Assembly: GCA_905214345.1 (NCBI GenBank)
Contig: CAJMLV010000014.1
Span: 1 to 64,000, forward strand
Length of the DNA: 64,000 bases
From: an uncultured bacterium
GTDB taxonomy: Bacteria; Bacillota; Clostridia; Oscillospirales; Ruminococcaceae
Direction of reading: 5' to 3'
The notes below the pieces were generated by a model. It saw nothing but the letters and a program-made list of their open reading frames with translations, was not told where the DNA came from and ran no database searches. Each line of letters opens with the position of its first letter. The stretch's first letter is position 1. This document shows, piece by piece, positions 33,086 through 41,808 of the stretch. Made by a program: the position numbers and the translations under genes.

Positions 33086-34366
33086 TCAGAACACGTAATC
33101 GAATTCATATTCGCCGATCTTGATGGTGTCATCCTCCTGCACATCCATCCGGACCAGCTCGTCCAGAATGCCGGAATCTCCCAGCTGGGTCTGGAAGTAC
33201 TGCAGGCTTTCGTAGTCCTCCACATTGGTGCCGGCCAGGATACGTTCCAGCCAGGGAGCATCCACGGTGAACTCGTGTTCGCCGGTCTTTTCCACCGTAA
33301 AGGGACGTTTGGGCGCGGCGCTCTTGTCCGGGCGGACATACTCCGGCTCAAACACCTTGATGGGGGGCAGTTCCTGCAAGCGGGCATAGACCAGCTTGGG
33401 CAGTTTGTCGATGCCCTGGCGGGTGGCGGCGGAGATGGGCAGGAAGGTCAGGCCCTTTTCCTCGATATACTGGCGGAACTCCTCGATCTGCTCGGGGGTG
33501 GCCACATCGCACTTGTTGCCCAGAACGATCTGGGGACGCTGGGCCAGTTCGGGGCTGAAGCTTTCCAGTTCGTGGTTGATCTGCTCAAAATCGGCCTTGG
33601 GGTCGCGGCCCTCGCAGCCGGAAACATCCACCACATGCAGCAGCAGGCGGCAGCGCTCCACATGGCGCAGGAAATCGTGACCCAGGCCCACGCCTTCCGC
33701 CGCACCTTCGATCAGGCCGGGGATGTCGGCACAGACAAAGCTCTGCTCTTCAGCCACACGCACCACGCCCAGCACAGGGGTCAGGGTGGTGAAGTGGTAG
33801 TTGGCGATCTTGGGATTGGCGGCGCTGATCACGCTGATGAGGGTGGACTTGCCCACGTTGGGGAAGCCGATGAGACCCACGTCCGCAATGACCTTGAGTT
33901 CCAGGCGCAGGTGCAGGTCCTCACCGGGCAGGCCGGGCTTGGCAAAACGGGGGATCTGGCGGGTGGGGGTGGCGAACCGTGCATTGCCCCAGCCGCCGCG
34001 GCCGCCCTTGGCCACCACCACCGGATCGGAGCCGGAGAGGTCGGCCACAACCAGGCCGCTGTCAGCCTCTTTCAGCACGGTGCCGCGGGGCACACGGATG
34101 ACCAGGTCTTCGGCGTCGCGGCCCTTCTGCCGGGCACCGCGGCCGTTTTCGCCGTCGGGGGCGTTGTACTTGCGCTTGTAGCGGAAGTCCATCAGGGTGG
34201 ACAGGTTGTCGTCCGCCACAAAGACGATGTCGCCGCCGCGGCCGCCGTCGCCGCCGTCCGGGCCGCCGGCTGCCACGAATTTTTCACGGTGGAAGCTGAC
34301 GGCACCGTCGCCGCCCTTGCCTGCGTGCAGCCAGATGGTAGCGGTATCGATAAAATTGCTGGGCAT
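33086..34366 (-). CDS. obgE: Obg-family GTPase ObgE/CgtA
   Basis: A 426-residue ribosome-associated GTPase. The Gly-rich Obg domain (residues 1-157, GGDGGRGGDIVFVAD) is followed by the G domain with P-loop GFPNVGKST (about 164-172), DIPG and NKCD, and then the C-terminal OCT domain ending EYEFDYVF. It acts in large-subunit assembly and growth control. AAAGGAG precedes the ATG. Confidence 0.97.
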   Translation of the reverse strand: MPSNFIDTATIWLHAGKGGDGAVSFHREKFVAAGGPDGGDGGRGGDIVFVADDNLSTLMDFRYKRKYNAPDGENGRGARQKGRDAEDLVIRVPRGTVLKEADSGLVVADLSGSDPVVVAKGGRGGWGNARFATPTRQIPRFAKPGLPGEDLHLRLELKVIADVGLIGFPNVGKSTLISVISAANPKIANYHFTTLTPVLGVVRVAEEQSFVCADIPGLIEGAAEGVGLGHDFLRHVERCRLLLHVVDVSGCEGRDPKADFEQINHELESFSPELAQRPQIVLGNKCDVATPEQIEEFRQYIEEKGLTFLPISAATRQGIDKLPKLVYARLQELPPIKVFEPEYVRPDKSAAPKRPFTVEKTGEHEFTVDAPWLERILAGTNVEDYESLQYFQTQLGDSGILDELVRMDVQEDDTIKIGEYEFDYVF

Positions 34367-34390
34367 GGGATTTCTCCTTTATAACATGGA

Positions 34391-34418
34391 AAACGGCGGG
34401 CCTGACGGCCCGCCGTTT
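34391..34418. terminator. Terminator between rpmA and obgE
   Basis: AAACGGCGGGCC pairs with GGCCCGCCGTTT over 4 bases, followed on the minus strand by TTTTCC. Readthrough into obgE is plausible because no separate obgE promoter is evident. Confidence 0.7.
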
Positions 34419-34424
34419 AGAAGG

Positions 34425-34676
34425 TTACTGCTTGACGGTGCAGCGCTTGCGGTCGCGGCCCATGCGCTCGAAGTGGACGCGGCCGTCGACCAGAGCGAAC
34501 AGGGTATCGTCGCTGCCGATGCCGACGCCCTCACCCGGATGGATGTGGGTGCCGCGCTGACGGACCAGGATGTTGCCGGCCAGAACGAACTGACCGTCGC
34601 CGCGCTTGACGCCGAGGCGCTTGGACTCGGAATCACGGCCGTTCTTGGTAGAACCTACGCCTTTTTTATGTGCCAT
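34425..34676 (-). CDS. rpmA: 50S ribosomal protein L27
   Basis: An 83-residue L27 starting MAHKKGVGSTKNGRDSESKR. Many Firmicutes L27 proteins carry an N-terminal extension removed by the protease Prp; it is absent here. The prp gene (ysxB), usually between rplU and rpmA, is also absent: only 14 bases separate the two genes. GGAGG precedes the ATG. Confidence 0.97.
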   Translation of the reverse strand: MAHKKGVGSTKNGRDSESKRLGVKRGDGQFVLAGNILVRQRGTHIHPGEGVGIGSDDTLFALVDGRVHFERMGRDRKRCTVKQ

Positions 34677-34690
34677 TGTGTTTTACCTCC

Positions 34691-35002
34691 TTAGCCGTTG
34701 ATCGCGGTGATTTCCACCTTGGTGTAGGGCTGACGATGACCCTTGCGGACCATGCTGCCCTTCTTGGGACGATAGGTCAGGATGTTGAGCTTCTTGCCCT
34801 TGCCGTTCTTGACGACCTTGGCCACGACGGAAGCGCCGTCCACAACGGGAGCGCCGACCTTCACGGAGCCTTCCTCGCCCACGGCCAGAACCTGATCGAA
34901 GGTGACTTCGGTATCAGCTTCGGCATTCAGCTTCTCGACGTAAACGACATCGCCGACCTTGACGCTGTACTGCTTGCCACCGGTTTTGATAACTGCGTAC
35001 AT
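34691..35002 (-). CDS. rplU: 50S ribosomal protein L21
   Basis: A 103-residue L21 with the usual YAVIKTGGKQYSVKVGD start and RPKKGSMVRKGHRQPYTKV end. The ATG at 35002 has GAGG upstream; the open frame before it has no start signal. It heads the rplU-rpmA transcript. Confidence 0.97.
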   Translation of the reverse strand: MYAVIKTGGKQYSVKVGDVVYVEKLNAEADTEVTFDQVLAVGEEGSVKVGAPVVDGASVVAKVVKNGKGKKLNILTYRPKKGSMVRKGHRQPYTKVEITAING

Positions 35003-35081
35003 GTTGGTAACCTCTTTCAATAAGTCTCGCTGGATGTGGGGCGGTGCCAGGGGCACACTTATAGAGCCCATACCATGCGGC
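35003..35081 (-). promoter_or_regulatory. Leader of rplU, candidate L21 leader RNA
   Basis: About 80 bases of untranslated RNA precede rplU. A short arm around GTGCCCCTGGCAC can fold. Firmicutes rplU genes often have an L21-binding leader here; the full fold was not computed, so this is a tentative call. Confidence 0.3.
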
Positions 35082-35087
35082 TTATAT

Positions 35088-35116
35088 AGCTTACCACAGA
35101 TCATGGGCCAAGTCAA
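35088..35116 (-). promoter_or_regulatory. Promoter of rplU-rpmA
   Basis: On the minus strand TTGACT (35116-35111), 17-base spacer, TAAGCT (35093-35088). Confidence 0.65.
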
Positions 35117-35145
35117 GCGGTTTTATTCGTCTGCAGGCAGATTTT

Positions 35146-36006
35146 TTACTTCTGCTCTTCCAGGGCGGCCCGGGCGGCGGCCACGGTGTTTTTCATGAGC
35201 ATGGCACGGGTCATCAGTCCCACACCGCCGGGCACCGGGGTGATGAAGGAAGCCTTCTCACAGGCGGCGTCAAAGTCCACATCACCATGGAGTTTGCCGT
35301 CCTCACCCCGGTTGATGCCCACGTCGATGACCACGGCGCCGGGCTTGACCATATCCCCGGTGATGAAGCCGGCGCGCCCCACTGCCGCCACCAGGATGTC
35401 GGCTTCACGGCAGATGTCGGCCAGGTTCTCGGTGCGGGAATGGCAGACGGTGACGGTGGCGTTTTCTGCCAGAAGGAGCAGGGCTGCGGGCTTGCCCACA
35501 ATGTTGGAGCGCCCCACCACCACGGCACGCTTGCCGGAGATCTCCACGCCGGTGGACTGGATCATCCGCAGGCAGCCTGCCGGTGTGCAGGGGGCAAAGC
35601 AGGGTTCGCCGGTGAGCAGGCGGCCCGCGTTGACGGGGGTGAAACCGTCCACGTCCTTTTCCGGCGGGATGGCGGCGATGACGGCGGATTCATCAATGTG
35701 GGCAGGCAAAGGCAGCTGTACCAGAATACCGTGAACGGCGTCGTCCGCCGCCAGGGCGTCGATCCGGGCCAGCAGTTCTTCCTGGTTGGTGGCAGCGTCC
35801 AGCCGGATGACCCGGCTCTCGATGCCGCATTCGGCGCAATCGTTGGCCTTGCCCCGCACATAGACCTGGCTGGCGGGGTCCTCCCCCACCAGCAGCACCG
35901 CCAGGCAGGGGACAATTCCCTGTTCCTTCAGCTGCTGCACCTCGGCAGCGGCTTCGGCCTTGACGGCGGCCGCCAGTTTCTTTCCGTCGATGATGGATGC
36001 ACTCAT
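35146..36006 (-). CDS. folD: Bifunctional methylenetetrahydrofolate dehydrogenase/cyclohydrolase
   Basis: A 286-residue FolD interconverting methylene-, methenyl- and formyl-tetrahydrofolate. The active-site Lys region (YVRGKANDCAECGI), VQLPLPAH, EKDVDGF, GRSNIVGKP (NADP site) and PVPGGVG are all intact. GGGGAG precedes the ATG. It lies downstream of the lgt terminator and so is probably transcribed separately. Confidence 0.96.
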   Translation of the reverse strand: MSASIIDGKKLAAAVKAEAAAEVQQLKEQGIVPCLAVLLVGEDPASQVYVRGKANDCAECGIESRVIRLDAATNQEELLARIDALAADDAVHGILVQLPLPAHIDESAVIAAIPPEKDVDGFTPVNAGRLLTGEPCFAPCTPAGCLRMIQSTGVEISGKRAVVVGRSNIVGKPAALLLLAENATVTVCHSRTENLADICREADILVAAVGRAGFITGDMVKPGAVVIDVGINRGEDGKLHGDVDFDAACEKASFITPVPGGVGLMTRAMLMKNTVAAARAALEEQK

Positions 36007-36033
36007 AATTCAGCTCTCCCCTCTATTATTTTG

Positions 36034-36067
36034 AAAAAGCCCCGGCCGCCTTGCAGCGGCGCGGGGA
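36034..36067 (-). terminator. Terminator of lgt
   Basis: A GC-rich stem (GCCCC and GCCGC with complements) is followed by TTTTT on the minus strand, 16 bases past the lgt stop. Confidence 0.7.
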
Positions 36068-36082
36068 CGGATTGCTTCAAGA

Positions 36083-37207
36083 TTATTCGGACTTGGGTTC
36101 TTCGGAAACGGCCGTTTCCTCGGCAGCGGCCTCTTCCGCCGGGGTGGATTCAGCCGCCGGTTCTTCCTTTTCCGGCTCGTCGGCGGTTTCCTCTACAGCG
36201 GAAAGGTCCAGTTCCTTCAGCCGGCGGTTCATGGCCTCGGTAGCGGCCACGAATTCCTTGTGGCTGGCATTGGCGGGCAAGGTATCCACGGTGAAGCGGT
36301 CCCCTGCTTCCTGCTGTTTTTTCAGGTCATCCACCGCCAGCGTCACCATGGGGGTATGGCCCCGGCTCTTGCGCAGGCCATAGATCAGCAGCACCAGGGA
36401 CGCCGCCACGGTGATCAGCGCCACCACCTGGCTGAAACGCAGGTTGGTGTTGCCGATGAGCAGCGAATCGGTGCGCAGCCCCTCGATCCAGTAGCGGCCC
36501 AGACCGTACCAGAACAGGTACATCAGGAACAGCTGACCGTGGAAGCGGCGGTGCTTCATATACAGGAAGAGCACCAGGAAGCCAAAGAGGCACCACAGAC
36601 TTTCGTACAGGAAAGTGGGATGCACCGGCAGGGAGGGGTCCACGGTGACCCCCTGGTCGGCCAGGGTCTGCTGCATGTTGGTGAGATAACGGTAGGTGCC
36701 TTCGCTGTACATCCCCCAGGGCAGGGTGGTGTTGCAGCCGAAAGCCTCCTGGTTCATGAAGTTGCCCCAGCGGCCGATGCCCTGGCCGATGAAGAAGCCC
36801 ATGCCCACCACGTCAAACAGCGGACGCAGGGGCAGTTTGCGCCAGATAGCAGCCAGGCCGCCGAACACGAAGGCACCGATGATGCCGCCGTAGATGGCGA
36901 TACCGCCTTCCCGGATATCCAGCATCTCCCAGACAGACTCATACTCAAAAGGCGCCATGGCCACATAGGCGATGCGGGCACAGATGATGGCCATCACAGT
37001 GCCGATGGCCACCACATCCACCAGGCGGTCGGCATTGATGCCGAAATCCGGGGCATAACGGAAGGCGAAAGCCATGGCCAGCAAAAGACCGGCGGCAATC
37101 AGGATGCCGTACCAGTACACGTTGAAGTTACCGATGGAAAAAGCGACCCGGTTCAGGGTAAATTCCAGCCCCAGGCCGGAAAACTCGACATGAAAGATTG
37201 TATCCAT
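36083..37207 (-). CDS. lgt: Prolipoprotein diacylglyceryl transferase
   Basis: A 374-residue membrane enzyme that attaches diacylglycerol to the lipobox Cys of lipoproteins. Seven or so helices are seen, with the Lgt signature GQGIGRWGNFMNQEAFG (about residues 141-157) and HPTFLYESLW. A 90-residue hydrophilic C-terminal extension, very rich in Glu/Ala/Pro after about 345, is longer than in typical Lgt. It would process the TrpX-like lipoprotein encoded in this window. It follows the ymfH-like gene by 18 bases. Confidence 0.94.
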   Translation of the reverse strand: MDTIFHVEFSGLGLEFTLNRVAFSIGNFNVYWYGILIAAGLLLAMAFAFRYAPDFGINADRLVDVVAIGTVMAIICARIAYVAMAPFEYESVWEMLDIREGGIAIYGGIIGAFVFGGLAAIWRKLPLRPLFDVVGMGFFIGQGIGRWGNFMNQEAFGCNTTLPWGMYSEGTYRYLTNMQQTLADQGVTVDPSLPVHPTFLYESLWCLFGFLVLFLYMKHRRFHGQLFLMYLFWYGLGRYWIEGLRTDSLLIGNTNLRFSQVVALITVAASLVLLIYGLRKSRGHTPMVTLAVDDLKKQQEAGDRFTVDTLPANASHKEFVAATEAMNRRLKELDLSAVEETADEPEKEEPAAESTPAEEAAAEETAVSEEPKSE

Positions 37208-37225
37208 TGGCGGAATCCTCTTATG

Positions 37226-38518
37226 TTATTGATTTTGCGGCTCGATTTCCACGTAGGTCATGCGGTCCTCGCTGAACATGGACTGCATGGCCGCGTCGGC
37301 GTCGGCCACAGTAAGGGAAGCCAGCGCTTCGATCTCATCGGCCAGGGTGTTGCCCCGCAGATGGGCACTGGCCAGGGCTTCGGCGGCATCCTCCACCCCT
37401 TCCAGGTCGGCCAGCATCTCGCCATAAAGCTGATTCTTGACCAGGGTAAAGAGTTCGGGGTCCACACCGTCCCGGCGCAGGCGGGCGATCTCTTCCCGCA
37501 CCATGTCGGCCACGGCCCGGGGTGTTTCGCTCTCGCCGGTGAAGGCGATGACACAGCAGCCTGAGATGCTCACCGTATCGCCGCTGAATTCGGGATTGAC
37601 CAGGGCCTGGTCGTACAGTTTGCGGTACAGGGAGGTCAGTCCGCCGCAGATCAGATCGGGCAGCATATCGGCCAGCATCTCGGTGCGCACATCGCCCCGG
37701 GCAATGGGGGCTTCCCGGAAAGCCAGGGCGAAGCAGGGCTTGTTCACCGGCATGGAGAATTTCAGCTCCGGCTGGGGCGCACCTTCTTCCGGGCGGTTCT
37801 GGGCCGCCGTGACCTGATGTTCGGGGGCAGGCTTGTCCAGCCCGGCCCGGCGGCAGGCAGCCAGGGCCTGGTCCATGGTGATGTTGCCCGCCACCGAAAG
37901 CACCATGTTTCCGGGGCGGTAAAAAGCGTCGGTACAGGCATAGAGCAGATCGGGGGTCAGTTCCGCGATGCTCTCCACCGTGCCGGCAATGTCATCCCGG
38001 ATGGGATGGTCCTTGTACAGGCAGCGGAACAGGCCGGTCATCAGACGCCAGTCGGGGCTGTCGTCGTACATCTTGATTTCCTGCCCGATAATGCCCTGTT
38101 CCTTGGCAATGGTTGCCTCGGTAAACCAGGGGTTGCCCACCATATTCAGCAGAATATCCAGGTTTTCGTCGATCTGGCCGCTGGCGGTAAAGATATAGCA
38201 GGTGCGGTCGTAACCGGTGAAGGCGTTGGCCGAGGCGCCGGTCTTGGCGTAAAGCTCAAAGGCATCCCCCTGCTCCGATTCAAACATCTTGTGTTCCAGG
38301 AAATGGGCGGTACCGGCGGGCAGTTCCACCTCTTTGCCGTCCAGGGTGAACCGGCGGGTGGTGGAGCCGAAGGCGGTGGCATACATGGCATGCACCGTGC
38401 TGTAACCCGGCATGGTGCGGCAAAGAACCGTCAGCCCGCTGGGCAGAACGGTGCTCTGGCAGCGGATGGCATCGGCGGCCTTGGCCCGGATGCCCTGCAT
38501 GGTCTGGTCCTGACTCAT
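37226..38518 (-). CDS. M16-family peptidase, YmfH-like
   Basis: A 430-residue zinc-peptidase-family protein. The inverted zinc motif HFLEH (about residue 73) and the downstream Glu region (IGQEIKMYDDSPDWR) are present, so this is the catalytic-type member of the pair. The ATG at 38518 overlaps the TGA of the preceding M16 gene (ATGA). In Bacillus the equivalent pair ymfF-ymfH processes peptides. It shares an operon with lgt. Confidence 0.88.
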   Translation of the reverse strand: MSQDQTMQGIRAKAADAIRCQSTVLPSGLTVLCRTMPGYSTVHAMYATAFGSTTRRFTLDGKEVELPAGTAHFLEHKMFESEQGDAFELYAKTGASANAFTGYDRTCYIFTASGQIDENLDILLNMVGNPWFTEATIAKEQGIIGQEIKMYDDSPDWRLMTGLFRCLYKDHPIRDDIAGTVESIAELTPDLLYACTDAFYRPGNMVLSVAGNITMDQALAACRRAGLDKPAPEHQVTAAQNRPEEGAPQPELKFSMPVNKPCFALAFREAPIARGDVRTEMLADMLPDLICGGLTSLYRKLYDQALVNPEFSGDTVSISGCCVIAFTGESETPRAVADMVREEIARLRRDGVDPELFTLVKNQLYGEMLADLEGVEDAAEALASAHLRGNTLADEIEALASLTVADADAAMQSMFSEDRMTYVEIEPQNQ

Positions 38519-39795
38519 TGTGCCACCTCCTCTTTGTCGGCGGTCACGGAATAGCACACCGAATAGTGATAGCTGTTCAGCAGGTCCCGCACTTCCTCGG
38601 CGGTGACGGCCTGGATGAGCACCTTGCCGTATTCCGGCGGTGCCAGGGCCTCGCCCCGGGCGATCTGGCCGTAATACCAGTTTTCCAGTCCACCCAGGCT
38701 GTCGCCCAGGGCGTCCATGCTGGACATCAGGCTGCGGCGGCAGTCCTCCATCTCCTCCTCGGTGACAGGACCGCGGCACAGGTCATCCAGTTCCTTCAGG
38801 ATAGCCGCTTCGGCCCGCTCTTCCCCGCCGGGTTCCACACCGGAATCCACCATCATCACGCCGGTGGAACGCAGGGCGCTGGAACCGCAGTAATAGCACA
38901 GGCTCTGCTTTTCCCGCACGTTGCGGAACAGTCGGCTGGTGGCGGAACCGCCGAACACGCCCATAGCCACGCGCAGCTGGGAGATGCTGGGCAGGTCTTC
39001 CGGCGTGCCGGTGGTAAAGAGCATGCACAGCTTGGCCTGGGTCAGACCGGGGATGGTTTCGGTATAATGGCGGGGTTCGGTAACGGGCATGGCCATGGCC
39101 GAGGCAAAACGCTGGGGCGCGCGATGCACCTTTTCCAGCTTTTGCAGCAGCAGGTCGGCCACCCGGCCGCTGTCCGCCCCCTGCACCATCACATCGATGG
39201 ACGCCGAGGAGAGGATGCGGTCATACTCCGCCTTGAGGGTGGCAGGGGTGACGTTGGGCAGGTCGGCCCGGTAGCCCCCCAGCTCGATACCGGCGGGGGA
39301 ATCGCCGTAGAAGCGGCGGCGGGCCTGACGCACGCAATACAGGCGCTTGTTGTTGAATTCGGCCTGCAGGCGGCGGTCCAGGGTCTCCTTTTCAATGCGG
39401 ACGGCTTCAGGGTCAAAGACACCGTCCACCAGATAGGGCTCGAACACGATGCCGAAAGCAATATCGGCGTATTCGGCGCTGAGATTTTCGCCGGTCAGGG
39501 CAAACTTGTCCTTGATGCCGCAGATGTCCACCGTCAGCACCCGGTCGGTACCGGCGGTGCCCAGGTCCACCCCCAGGTCGGCGCCGTACAGGCGGGCCAG
39601 CTTGCGGGAGAGAGCGGTCATATCCGGGCACTGGGCATAGCCGCGTTCCAGCACCAGGGGCAGTACCGCGGCATCGGTGGCCGAACGGCGCAGCGCCGGG
39701 TAGCGCAGATGGATGGTGATGCGGCAGCGATTGAATTTTTCGGCATCCAGCGTGGTCAGATACACGCCGGGTGCCAGCTGCTTGCGTTCAAACAC
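38515..39795 (-). CDS. M16-family peptidase-like protein, YmfF-like
   Basis: A 426-residue M16-fold protein that lacks the HxxEH zinc motif (the equivalent stretch reads LPLVLERGYAQCPDM). It is thus the non-catalytic partner of the next gene's product, with which it likely forms a heterodimer. The GTG at 39795 is chosen since GGAGGA lies 8 bases upstream; the frame is open 26 codons further without such a site. First gene of the ymfF-ymfH-lgt operon. Confidence 0.86.
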   Translation of the reverse strand: MFERKQLAPGVYLTTLDAEKFNRCRITIHLRYPALRRSATDAAVLPLVLERGYAQCPDMTALSRKLARLYGADLGVDLGTAGTDRVLTVDICGIKDKFALTGENLSAEYADIAFGIVFEPYLVDGVFDPEAVRIEKETLDRRLQAEFNNKRLYCVRQARRRFYGDSPAGIELGGYRADLPNVTPATLKAEYDRILSSASIDVMVQGADSGRVADLLLQKLEKVHRAPQRFASAMAMPVTEPRHYTETIPGLTQAKLCMLFTTGTPEDLPSISQLRVAMGVFGGSATSRLFRNVREKQSLCYYCGSSALRSTGVMMVDSGVEPGGEERAEAAILKELDDLCRGPVTEEEMEDCRRSLMSSMDALGDSLGGLENWYYGQIARGEALAPPEYGKVLIQAVTAEEVRDLLNSYHYSVCYSVTADKEEVAQ

Positions 39796-39840
39796 AGGCT
39801 GTTCCTCCGGATTTGGGTATATTTTGCAAAATCCTGCTTC

Positions 39841-39869
39841 ATTATACGCCCTTTGGGGCGGGTTGTAAA
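39841..39869 (-). promoter_or_regulatory. Promoter of the ymfF-ymfH-lgt operon
   Basis: On the minus strand TTTACA (39869-39864), 17-base spacer, TATAAT (39846-39841). The spacer contains CGCCC...GGGCG, a small palindrome that could be an operator. Confidence 0.7.
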
Positions 39870-40820
39870 TCAATCGGTATGGCCGTCCATACCGCTGAAA
39901 TAGGCACGGCTGCGGGCGGCTGCCGTATTGATCAGATCAGCCAGGGCCTGCAGGGAATCAAACTTGCGTACGGGGCACAGATATTTGTGGAATTCCAGCA
40001 CCGGGTGCTGCCCGTACACATTGCCGGAAAAGTCCGGCACATAGGTCTCACAGCTGACCGCAGCCCCTTCCCTGTCCACCGTGGGCCGGGGGCCGATACC
40101 GGTGGCGGCGGGGTACCAGACACCGCCGATACAGATGCGGGTGAGATACACCCCGCAGCAGGGCTGCAAAGTCCCCGAAGGATAGTTCTGGTTGATGGTG
40201 GGGGTACCCAGCTTGCTGGTCCCCACCTTTTTTCCGTGGGTAACTTCCCAATCCACCGCATAAGGGGTGCCCAGCATAGCGTTGGCGTCGTCCACACGGC
40301 CTTCTTCCAGCGCGGCACGGATGCGGGTGGAGGAAACCACCTTGCCCCGGTAGCGGGCCATCTCCACCACCGTAACACGGATGCTCTGCTCCGCACAGAG
40401 GCGTTTGAGCATCTCCACATTACCGGCGGCGCGGGCACCGAAGGTGAAGTTATCCCCGCAGAACACCGCTTTCGCCTTGAAACAGCCCACCAGAATATCC
40501 TGCACAAAGGCTTCGGGGCTCAGGGCGCAGAATTCCGCAAAGGGAGGTTCCATCACGCACCGCACCCCCATGGCCGCCATGCGGGCATGTTTCTGGGAAG
40601 CGGAGAGAATGCGGCCGCCTTTAAGGGTACTGCCTTCCGGCAGTTCAAAGGTAAAGACGGCGGGGGTCAGGCCGCAGCGCCGGGCTTCGGCGGCAGCGGC
40701 TTCGATCACCGCCCGGTGCCCCAGATGGACGCCGTCAAAATATCCCAGGGCCACGGCACTGCCCTGGGGGGCGTTGACCGGTGCGATGGCCGGGATGATC
40801 TGCATATCCAATTTCTGCAT
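39870..40820 (-). CDS. ribF: Bifunctional riboflavin kinase/FAD synthetase
   Basis: A 316-residue RibF turning riboflavin into FMN and FAD. The N-terminal adenylyltransferase has GYFDGVHLGHRAV and STRIRAALEEG; the C-terminal kinase has KKVGTSKLGTPTINQ and GIGPRPT. The ATG at 40820 follows GAAAGG and lies 4 bases after truB. Last gene of the rimP-nusA-infB operon, a common place for ribF. Confidence 0.94.
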   Translation of the reverse strand: MQKLDMQIIPAIAPVNAPQGSAVALGYFDGVHLGHRAVIEAAAAEARRCGLTPAVFTFELPEGSTLKGGRILSASQKHARMAAMGVRCVMEPPFAEFCALSPEAFVQDILVGCFKAKAVFCGDNFTFGARAAGNVEMLKRLCAEQSIRVTVVEMARYRGKVVSSTRIRAALEEGRVDDANAMLGTPYAVDWEVTHGKKVGTSKLGTPTINQNYPSGTLQPCCGVYLTRICIGGVWYPAATGIGPRPTVDREGAAVSCETYVPDFSGNVYGQHPVLEFHKYLCPVRKFDSLQALADLINTAAARSRAYFSGMDGHTD

Positions 40821-40824
40821 CGTG

Positions 40825-41721
40825 TCAGGTCCTTTCGCAGAACAGTTTTTCCACCCGCAGAACGCCGCCTTCCACCACAGCCAGGCCCAGGAAAAGACCG
40901 GCGGCATCATATACCCGGTAACGGCCGTCCGCCGCCGGGTACCGGCTGGTGGGGCAGCCGTTGAACAGATGGGTGCGGGCGGGTTCCTCCACCGTGAGGG
41001 CAGGCAGGGAGGTAAAGGCAGTTTCTACCCCCAGCATCCAGCCGGAATCGGCCAGAGTACCGTTCTCTGCCGCCGCCAGGATCTCCGGCAGGGTGTGGCA
41101 CTGCTCGATGGAGAAAGCCCCCGCCCGGATGCGGCGCAGTGCCGCCAGGGTGGCCGGCAGGCCCAGGGCCGCGCCGATGTCCTCGGCCAGGACCCGGATA
41201 TAGGTGCCCTTGGAACAGGAGACCCGGATGGTGTAATCTCCCGGGGCGGGGCTGCCCAGGTAGTCGATGGAATAGATGGTGATGGGACGCGGGGTGCGCT
41301 CCACCGTGCGGCCTTTGCGGGCTGCTTTATACAGGGGCTGGCCGTCCACCTTCACGGCGGAGTACATGGGCGGCAGCTGCTGCTGGGGGCCCAGGAACCG
41401 GGGCAGCACCGCCCGCAGTTCCTCCTCCCCTGCCGTGACCGGGGCGGTTTTCAGCACCGTGCCGGTAATGTCGCCGGTGTCGGTGCCCACGCCCAGGCGC
41501 AGGGTGGCTTCATAGGTTTTGTCGTGGTCAGGCTGGCGGTCGGCGGCAGCAGTGGCACCCCCCGCAAACACCACCAGCACGCCGGTGGCCATGGGGTCCA
41601 GGGTACCGGAATGGCCCAGGCGGCGGGTGCCCAGCACGCCCCGCAGTTTGGCCAGCACATCAAAGCTGGTCCAGCCGGCGGGTTTGTCCACCGGCAGGAT
41701 GCCGTTGGTCAGGTTGGTCAT
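40825..41721 (-). CDS. truB: tRNA pseudouridine(55) synthase
   Basis: A 298-residue TruB modifying U55 of tRNAs. The catalytic Asp lies in GHSGTLDPMATGVL (about residue 42). KTYEATLRLG and RVSCSKGTYIRVLAEDIG are intact. GAGG precedes the ATG. Confidence 0.96.
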   Translation of the reverse strand: MTNLTNGILPVDKPAGWTSFDVLAKLRGVLGTRRLGHSGTLDPMATGVLVVFAGGATAAADRQPDHDKTYEATLRLGVGTDTGDITGTVLKTAPVTAGEEELRAVLPRFLGPQQQLPPMYSAVKVDGQPLYKAARKGRTVERTPRPITIYSIDYLGSPAPGDYTIRVSCSKGTYIRVLAEDIGAALGLPATLAALRRIRAGAFSIEQCHTLPEILAAAENGTLADSGWMLGVETAFTSLPALTVEEPARTHLFNGCPTSRYPAADGRYRVYDAAGLFLGLAVVEGGVLRVEKLFCERT

Positions 41722-41746
41722 ACTTCACCTCAATACATAAACAGGA

Positions 41747-41800
41747 AGAACCGGCACCAGGCAGCGGGCCCTGCGGCGCCGCTGCCTGTCACCGGTTCCT
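41747..41800 (-). terminator. Hairpin between nrnA and truB
   Basis: A long stem (AACCGG and CAGGCAGCGG with complements) fills the gap between nrnA and truB. The minus-strand tail TTCTTCCTGTTT is only moderately T-rich, so it may reduce rather than stop transcription. Confidence 0.5.
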
Positions 41801-41808
41801 TGCTGCAA

